Part shown: piece after piece, positions 35,201 through 44,200 of the stretch
How positions within the stretch are numbered: the first letter of the stretch is position 1
Layout of the letters: every line of letters starts with the position of its first letter
Assembly: GCA_964017045.1 (NCBI GenBank)
Contig: OZ024794.1
Span: 48,427,013-48,491,012 of the forward strand
Length of the DNA: 64,000 bases
Direction of reading: 5' to 3'
From: Omphiscola glabra
Taxonomy: Eukaryota; Mollusca; Gastropoda; Lymnaeidae
The notes under the pieces: generated by a model
Seen by the model: the letters and a program-made list of their open reading frames with translations, nothing else
Databases searched by the model: none
What the model was told of the DNA's origin: nothing
Position numbers and translations under genes: made by a program

Positions 35201-38200
35201 ATTGGGCTTACTTTGGGGTAGGGCTTACTTTTGGAGTAGGGCTTACTTTTGGTGTAGGGCTTACTTTTGGGGTAGGGCTTACTTTTGATGCAGGGCTTAC
35301 TTTTGGGGTAGGGCTTACTTTTGGGGTAGGGCTTACTTTTGGTGTAGGGCTTTCTTTTGGGGTTGGGCTTACTTTTGGGGTAGGGCTTACTTTTGGAGTA
35401 GGGCTTATTTTTGGGGTATGGCTTACTTTTGGAGTAGGGCTTACTTTTGGTATATGGCTTACTTTTGGAGTAAGGTTTACTTTTGTTACAGTGCTTACTT
35501 TTGAGTTATGGCTTACTTTTGGTGTAGGGCTTATATTACGAGCATCCTTGAAAAAAACATGATTGGCCTTAATATTCCGGGTAGGTCTTATTGTTTGAGA
35601 AACTTGGGGGTGGGGGGGGGGGAATGGGGATGGATGAGCTACTAAGGAATTCACAATGTCACCTGCAAGGCTCCCGGGTACTTTAACGACTTTACTGTAG
35701 TGCAGCATCGCCCAGAAGTACTCGTCAGGACTGACAACATCACGGCTCCACTCCAGTAGGTCTCGGGCTGCCGGAGTGGTGAACAAAAACTCCACCAACT
35801 CGCGGGCGAAGCATCCGTACGTACTTCCCTTGGCCATATCAAACCCGTGTGGTGGGGGCTTGTGCCGTTTAGAGCCTTTCCTGACATTGACAACACCTGT
35901 AACAAAAAGTTGAAGCAAAAAATAACAAGTGTAGCTGTGTGGTGTTGTAACACAATCAAAAAATAACAAGTGTAACTGTGTGGTGTTGTAACACAATAAA
36001 AAAATAACAAGTGTAACTGTGTGGTGTTGTAACACAATCAAAAAATAACACGTGTAACTGTGTGGTGTTGTAACACAATTTGCTTGATATTACTCGTTCG
36101 ATTGGAAAAAAAAATCAGACTTAAAAAGGTTTCATCGTTACTACAGGAATTCTTGAATGAACGTTTGGGAGAATACAATACACCAGAGGTGGGCAAACTA
36201 CGGTCAGCGGGCCGCATGCGGCCCTTCAACTGATATTATGTGGCCCTCGAAGGCATTTAGAGATTCTTCAAATTTGCTTTGTTTTATGTTATTTTGTTGA
36301 ATTTTACAGAATTTCATTACCGTTATGATTGTTTTAACATTTTTGATCAACTTTCTTTCTAATTTTCTATTTCTTTAAAAGTCCTTGACTTTTATCATGT
36401 AATAATAAAATGCCAATTTCATTACCGTTATGATTGTTTTAACATTTTTGATCAACTTTCTTTCTAATTTTCTATTTTTTTAAAAGTCCTTGACTTTTAT
36501 CATGTAATAATAAAATGCCAATTTGTCGATTTTCATATAGAAAAATGTTTATCGACATGTAAAAAACTGGACATACTGTACATGCGGCCTCCTAAATAGC
36601 TCTACATTTATTGTCAATGTGGCCGTCCGCACAAAAAGTTTGCCTTCCCCTAATAACGTCACATAGGAGATGACGTCGGTGGGCCGTCGAGCGCAAGCTC
36701 TTAATGCCCCCCCCCCCCGTCACACCCCCACACGGGCCAGACGCCGGGTTTCCCCGTGGACAGACCGTGCGGCGGCGTGCCGGGAACCTCCACCCTGGCT
36801 TTGGGGACGTCCGGTCGACCGAAAACGCTGCGTTTAAAGCGTTCGCGGTCCACTCTCTAGGAGTCAGGACGGCTTTGCTTCCACTCCGGGGGGAGGGTGT
36901 TGCGTTACCTTCCCCTGCAATACACGACTAATACATTTGTATTGGTCTGAAGGGCTTGAATTATACACAAAGGGCATTAAAAATATAGCTCATTGGAATT
37001 TTATTTATTTAATTTTTTTATAAAAAACTGGGTTCCGTCTCCTATAGTTGTATTTCATAGACTTAGTTAATGTCTTAAATTTCGGAAAGTGGGGGGAGAG
37101 GTCGTGACTCTTACAATGTAGCTGTGCTTCACGGTGTTACGTCGCCAGCTGTGCTTCATTGCGTTACGTTGTCAGCTGTGCTTCATTGCGTTACGTTGTC
37201 AGCTGTGCTTCATTGCGTTACGTTGTCAGCTGTGCTTCATTGCGTTACGTTGCCAGCTGTGCTTCACTGCGTTACGTTGCCAGCCGTGCTTCACTGCGTT
37301 ACGTTGTCAGCCGTGCTTCGCTGCGTTACGTTGTCAGCCGTGCTTTACTGCGTTACGTTGCCAGCCGTGCTTCACTGCGTTGTGTTGTCAGCTGTGCTTC
37401 ACTGCGTTACGTTGTCAGCCGTGCTTCACTGCGTTACGTTGTCAGCCGTGCTTCGCTGCGTTACGTTGTCAGCCGTGCGTTACGTTGCCAGCCGTGCTTC
37501 ACTGCGTTACGTTGTCAGCTGTGCTTCATTGCGTTACGTTGTCAGCCGTGCTTCACTGCGTTACGTTGTCAGCTGTGCTTCACTGCGTTACGTTGTCAGC
37601 CGTGCTTCACTGCGTTACGTTGTCAGCCGTGCTTCGCTGCGTTACGTTGTCAGCCGTGCGTTACGTTGCCAGCCGTGCTTCACTGCGTTACGTTGTCAGC
37701 TGTGCTTCATTGCGTTACGTTGTCAGCCGTGCTTCATTGCGTTACGTTGTCAGCCGTGCTTCATTGCGTTACGTTGTCAGCCGTGCTTCATTGCGTTACG
37801 TTATCAGCTTTGCTTCACGGCGGTACGTTGTCGCGGCTCTCAGTGTTAGTTTTTATGGCTTTTTTTTCCCCATCTTTTTTTTTGGTGACGCTCTAAGATA
37901 ACACTCTTTACTTGGGCAAGCTTAACATGATCATTCTATTAATGTTTCAAGAAGACGTGACAGACAGCGCAAAAAAAATATAATTTTTTTTAAATTCGAC
38001 CTTCGGCAAATCTCTGTCAGTGCTGTTTTTGAAGCGTGCAACGTTTGGGAGTTCTGTTACGAAGATTTGTGATAAGAGATAATGAGCTTTACACGTCAGG
38101 AGATTTTTGGGGGGGGGGGGGGGGGGGTTTGGGGTGGAGGTAGGTTGTTAGTTTGTGTCGATACCAGGACGTGACCGAAGAATGAATTAATGTTTTTTCA

Positions 38201-41200
38201 TTAATACAGATGGGATCGGCTAAGATCGGGATCCTCATATAAGGGATGAATAGCGATATAAAGAGCCGGAGATGGAGTTCATTATGAGTTATGACATTCC
38301 ACTCATGAGATATGACATTCCACTCATGATATATGACATTCCACTCATGAGATATGACATTCCACTCATGAGATATGACATTCCACTCATGAGATATGAC
38401 ATTCCACTCATGAGATATGACATTCCACTCATGAGATATGACATTCCACTCATGAGATATGACATTCCACTCATATGACATTCCACTCATGAGATATGAC
38501 ATTCCACTCATGAGATATGACATTCCACTCAATGTTGACGTTCCTTGGGTCCACCTTCTACATGAAATTTTGTTGGTGGGGGGGGGGGGGGGTCTGCTGC
38601 TTTGGCAATATACGGTTCTCCATTCAAAAACTACCGGTACAAAGTTTATTGTTTTGGTGAAAACAAATAGATGAACTGCTACTTGTGCTAAAAACAAACA
38701 ACACATTACAAAGACGGTAACCTAAAATACATAAATGTAATAGGCAAACGCCGGGACTGGTTAGCCTAGTAATTATTTCGATATGACGTGAAGGCTGATT
38801 ACAAGTAATGCTAAGTTGAAGGCTGATTAAAAGTAATGCTAAGTTGAAGGCTGATTAAAAGTAATGCTAAGTTGAAGGCTGATTAAAAGTAATGCTAAGT
38901 TGAAGGCTGATTAAAAGTAATGCTAAGTTGAAGGCTGATTAAAAGTAATGCTAAGTTGAAGGCTGATTAAAAGTAATGCTAAGTTGAAGGCTGATTAAAA
39001 GTAATGCTAAGTTGAAGGCTGATTAAAAGTAATGCTAAGTTGAAGGCTGATTAAAAGTAATGCTAAGTTGAAGGCTGATTAAAAGTAATGCTAAGTTGAA
39101 GGCTGATTAAAAGTAATGCTAAGTTGAAGGCTGATTAAAAGTAATGCTAAGTTGAAGGCTGATTAAAAGTAATGCTAAGTTGAAGGCTGATTAAAAGTAA
39201 TGCTAAGTTGAAGGCTGATTAAAAGTAATGCTAAGTTGAAGGCTGATTAAAAGTAATGCTAAGTTGAAGGCTGATTAAAAGTAATGCTAAGTTGAAGGCT
39301 GATTAAAAGTAATGCTAAGTTGAAGGCTGATTAAAAGTAATGCTAAGTTGAAGGCTGATTAAAAGTAATGCTAAGTTGAAGGCTGATTAAAAGTAATGCT
39401 AAGTTGAAGGCTGATTAAAAGTAATGCTAAGTTGAAGGCTGATTAAAAGTAATGCTAAGTTGAAGGCTGATTAAAAGTAATGCTAAGTTGAAGGCTGATT
39501 AAAAGTAATGCTAAGTTGAAGGCTGATTAAAAGTAATGCTAAGTTGAAGGCTGATTAAAAGTAATGCTAAGTTGAAGGCTGATTAAAAGTAATGCTAAGT
39601 TGAAGGCTGATTAAAAGTAATGCTAAGTTGAAGGCTGATTAAAAGTAATGCTAAGTTAAAGGCTGATTAAAAGTAATGCTAAGTTGAAGGCTGATTAAAA
39701 GTAATGCTAAGTTGAAGGCTGATTAAAAGTAATGCTAAGTTGAAGGCTGATTAAAAGTAATGCTAAGTTGAAGGCTGATTAAAAGTAATGCTAAGTTCAA
39801 GAGCTGAATAATTTGAAACTTGGAGAAAGTATAAAATAAGATCTGACTTTATTTCCAAATTATTTGTTACCATGTATGAACAACAAAATGCGTTTGGCTG
39901 TATGCATGGCTGTATGTATGGCTGTATGCATGGCTGTATGTAGGGATGTATGCAGGGCTGTATTCTTGGCTGTATGCATGGCTGTGTGCAGGGCTGTATG
40001 CATGGCTGTATGTAGGGATGTATGCAGTGCTGGAAAGGGCCCAACATGTTCAAAAGTGTTAGTGCCCAGCAGGGCCGACCCTAACAATTGCGGGGCCCTA
40101 TGCGAAACGGACTGCGCGGAGCCCATTCTGGGTAGGGGATAAGGATAATAAGTGAAAATTAAGATTTTGTATTAGAAAATAAATTCGGGGTGGGGCCTAT
40201 GAAAGTGCGGGGCCCATTGCGGCCGCATAGGTTGCAATGGCCTAAGGCCGGCCCTGGTGCCCAGTATGTTTAAAAGTGTGGGCCAATTATGTTTAAAAGT
40301 TTAGGCCCAGTATGTTCCAACCCTTTGCTCATCTTTGCTCAAACTGAAGAGACAGAATGCCCACAGTAATGATTAAACAGACGGGAAATCTATCGGGAAA
40401 TCTATCGGGAAATCATACATTACTCCATGAGCAACAAAAAGTAAAATAAAATATTGCAAAGTGTCTTCTACTAAAAAACAAAAGTATGACTTATCAATGA
40501 AATTGTCTTTAACAATGATTAATGATCAGGAAGTGTCTTGACAGAAGTGACTCACTGGTGACAGTGTCTGTCTATAAGTGACTCACAGGTGACAGTGTCT
40601 GTCTATAAGTGACTCACTGGTAACAGTGTCTGTCTATAAGTGACTCACTGGTGACAGTGTCTGTCTATATGTGACTCACCGGTGACAGTGTCTTTATATA
40701 AGTGACTCACAAGTGACAGTGTCAGTCTATAAGTGACTCACCAGTGACAGTGTCTTTATATAAGTGACTCACCAGTGACAGTGTCTTTATATAAGTGACT
40801 CACCAGTGACAGTGTCTGTCTATAATTGACTCACCAGTGACAGTGTCTTTACGTAAGTGACTCACCAGTGACAGTGTCTGTCTATAAGTGACTCACTGGT
40901 GACAGGGTCTGTCTGTAAGTGACTCACCAGTGACAGTGTCTGTCTGTAAGTGACTCACAGGTGACATGGTCTGTCTGTAAGTGACTCACCAGTGACAGTG
41001 TCTTTATGTAAGTGACTCACCAGTGACAGTGTCTGTCTATAAGTGACTCACCGGTGACAGGGTCTGTCAGTAAGTGACTCACCAGTGACAGTGTCTTTAT
41101 GTAAGTGACTCACCAGTGGCAATCTCTGTCTATAAGTGACTCACCGGTGACAGGGTCTGTCTATAAGTGACTCACCGGTTACATTGTCCTTGTGATACAC

Positions 41201-44200
41201 GGCCTTGAACAGGTATCGATACTTGATCAGTGCCTTGTCTGCCGTCAGGACCTCAAGATTGTTACTCCCGTTGAAGAGTTTGAAAGTTCTCACTAGTTCC
41301 AAGTTTGTTCTAGATCAGGGTAAAACAATGATGGCGACATGAGCTGAAGTTGAATACATTTAGTCAACGCCCAAGTACGGCTTTCAGACTGGTTACGGCG
41401 AGAAGGGCACCGTGAGGAGTGCACCGTGCGGGGGCACCATGAGGAGGGGCATGTGCGGGAGCACCGTAAGGGAGCACCGTGAGGAGGGCTCGTGAGGAGG
41501 ACTCGTGAGGGGGCACCGTGATTAGGGCACCGTGAGGGGCACCGTGAGGGGCACCGTGATTAGGGCACCGTTATTAGGGCACCGTGAGGGGGCATCGTGA
41601 TTAGGGCACCGTGATTAGGGTACCGTGAGGGGGCACCGTGATTAGGGCAATTTGAGGGGGCACCGTGATTAGGGCAATTTGAGGGGGCACCGTGATTAGG
41701 GCACCGTGAGGGGGCACAATGAAGGGTACCATGAGGGGTCATGGTGAAGAGGGCACCGTGAGGTCATGCAGAACATTCTTTTAACTACAAAAATTGAGAA
41801 TTTGGGCATGGACAGATATAGCCATGAACGTCCAACCCCATTTACAAGGACACTTTCATTTAGGGCGGGTTGGTGGAGGGGGGTAGAAGATGGCATTGGT
41901 CAGCCTGGGTAAAGAAAACTTCATTAAAAGACAACGGACATCAACGTAGCTGATTGCAAAAAATAATTGGAAAATTGAACTTCATGAATTCAATTTATTC
42001 ACTTTTAATTTATTAACAAATGGGGTTGGGTGGGAGGGGGCTGGTAAACAAGCAACCTTACAATGCAAAATTCAGGAACGTCATTTGGGTAGGGCAGGTT
42101 GGGGCATTTGGCGCCCCCCCCCCCGAATTTGCAGGTTTTATTTAAATTGTAATGTACTGGTGCGCCTCCAGCAATAAACAACTTCACAAGCCGACCAAGT
42201 TTTGGTTTACACCCACCTGAAAAGGCCTGAAATGACGCCCCTGGCAACAGGGCAGTAATTTTAACTTTCTTTTTCATAAGCCCTTTATATTTCAGAGCTG
42301 CTTTTGAAAATGACGGTATTGGGTTTAAAATGTATTTAACGTAAACATAAATTAAACATATATATTAAACAATCTAAAGAAGTGGTTCCCAAAGTGGTCT
42401 ATATCGACCTCCAGGGGTCGACGACAACTTGCAAGGGGTCCATTGTCAGCGAAAAAAAAATTGGGGGTCCATGAAATGAAAATGGGGGTCAACGGTAGTG
42501 GATCTCATGTAAGCAGGTCGTGACTTCTATTTTGGCATGCATGAATGCAATAATCCACATACACAGATAGTACCTATTTACTTACATAATATTACCGTAT
42601 AATATAAAGACATATATCTTCCTACATAAATTATAAAAGTAACTATGAAGTAAAAATTTAAAACATAAATGTTCATGAAACTTGATGAAGAATCATATTA
42701 AAATTTAATTTATTAGGTATATTTCCTGATATATGAATATAAATTTAAATCTTTCAAAGTGAGTAGCACTATACCGGCTGTCGAAAATACATTTGAAGTT
42801 AATGAATTTGCAAAAATACCAATATCAGGTATGCAGGTCTACCAAAAACCGAAAAACATAGCAAGTGGTCTACGAAACAAAAAAGTTTGGGACCTCTGAT
42901 CTAAAGTCAATTTATGGAGCTAAAGAGACACATCTATGGTTAATTATAACGATATATCAATAGAAAAGTTGTTATATAGACGCCGCAATATAATTGTTAT
43001 TATCATTAACAAACCTAAGGGGAAACTGCTCCCCGGGCATGTTGATGACGTATTTCCACCGTACCGGATGTCTCACGAGGTCCTCCATGCAATCCACGTC
43101 TGCCATCAGCCTGGAGAAGCCGGCGTACACGATGTCCTCCAGCTTACTGGCCACGAACACATTCGGTAGACACCTGGCCAACGACCTCGCCGCTTCCAAA
43201 ATATCCGATCCGCTTGTAGTGTCCAGGGTCAGACAATAGACGTTATGGGGACGATAGATGGCCCGGAGCAAAAATAAAACCTGGCCAAATAAGTGCACAT
43301 GAGATACATGGGTTCGATACCGTATCCGGAAATTTGTTCGAAGGAAACTTTGTTCGACGGGAGTTTTATTCGAAAGGGATTAATTTATTTTTAAACGTTT
43401 TAAATGGAAGGTGCGGGTTGAGAAATGGGGAAAATGTAATTTTGAAAATAAAAATTGTTTTTATAGGATTTTCCCGATTATTTCCTTTGGAAAAAACTTG
43501 TTCAAAAAATTTTACGCTTTATCAAAATTCCGACTAACTGTTTTCATTCGAATACATTTCTGGCAAACGTTGAGTTCATGGCTCTGAAATGAGAATCAAT
43601 TAATGTTTTTTAACAAAATAATTAAAAACACTTTTATGAACAAAGACATTTGAAATCAGAAAAAAAGTGTAGATCATAATCATGGGTTCACTGGTACACA
43701 GTGAAACCATAATGGTTGCGTCAATATTAGGGTCCCCATGGTCGCTTCTACATAAAACTTGCGTATTTGCATAACTTGATGTTTGTCATGGACCATTTGG
43801 ACACTCTAGTCATGGACCATTTGTACACTCTAGTCATGGACCATTTGGACACTCTAGTCATGGACCATTTGGACACTCTAGTCATGGACCATTTGGACAC
43901 TCTAGTCATGGACCATTTGGACACTCTAGTCATGGACCATTTGGACACTCTAGTCATGGACCATTTGGACACTCTAGTCATGGACCATTTGGACACTCTA
44001 GTCATGGACCATTTGGACACTCTAGTCATGGACCATTTGGACACTCTAGTCATGGACCATTTGGACACTCTAGTCATGGACCGTTTGGACACTCTAGTCA
44101 TGGACCATTTGGACACTCTAGTCATGGACCATTTGGACACTCTAGTCATGGACCATTTGGACACTCTAGTCATGGACCATTTGGACACTCTAGTCATGGA

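Noticed and set aside
34256..35545. CRISPR-like array
   Set aside because: This and all other arrays are contiguous head-to-tail units without unique spacers, in an animal genome.
35208..35662. Continuation of GCNT-like exon 4 into the Thr-Pro-Lys-rich frame
   Set aside because: That part is the 18-bp minisatellite in translation. A good donor (GCAG/GTGACA) at 35663/35662 and a phase-matched exon 5 show that the exon ends there.
35897..36041. Upstream extension of exon 4 with a Met start
   Set aside because: It is the 41-bp intronic repeat; the acceptor at 35897 joins in frame to exon 3 and restores the family sequence.
40540..41170. The 31-bp array as an unrelated intronic satellite
   Set aside because: The last unit overlaps the exon 3 end and donor, so origin from the junction is the simpler reading.
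43310..43321. tRNA gene (GGGTTCGATACC)
   Set aside because: No A box, acceptor stem or anticodon arm in the preceding 90 bases; it lies just upstream of the GCNT exon 2 acceptor by chance.
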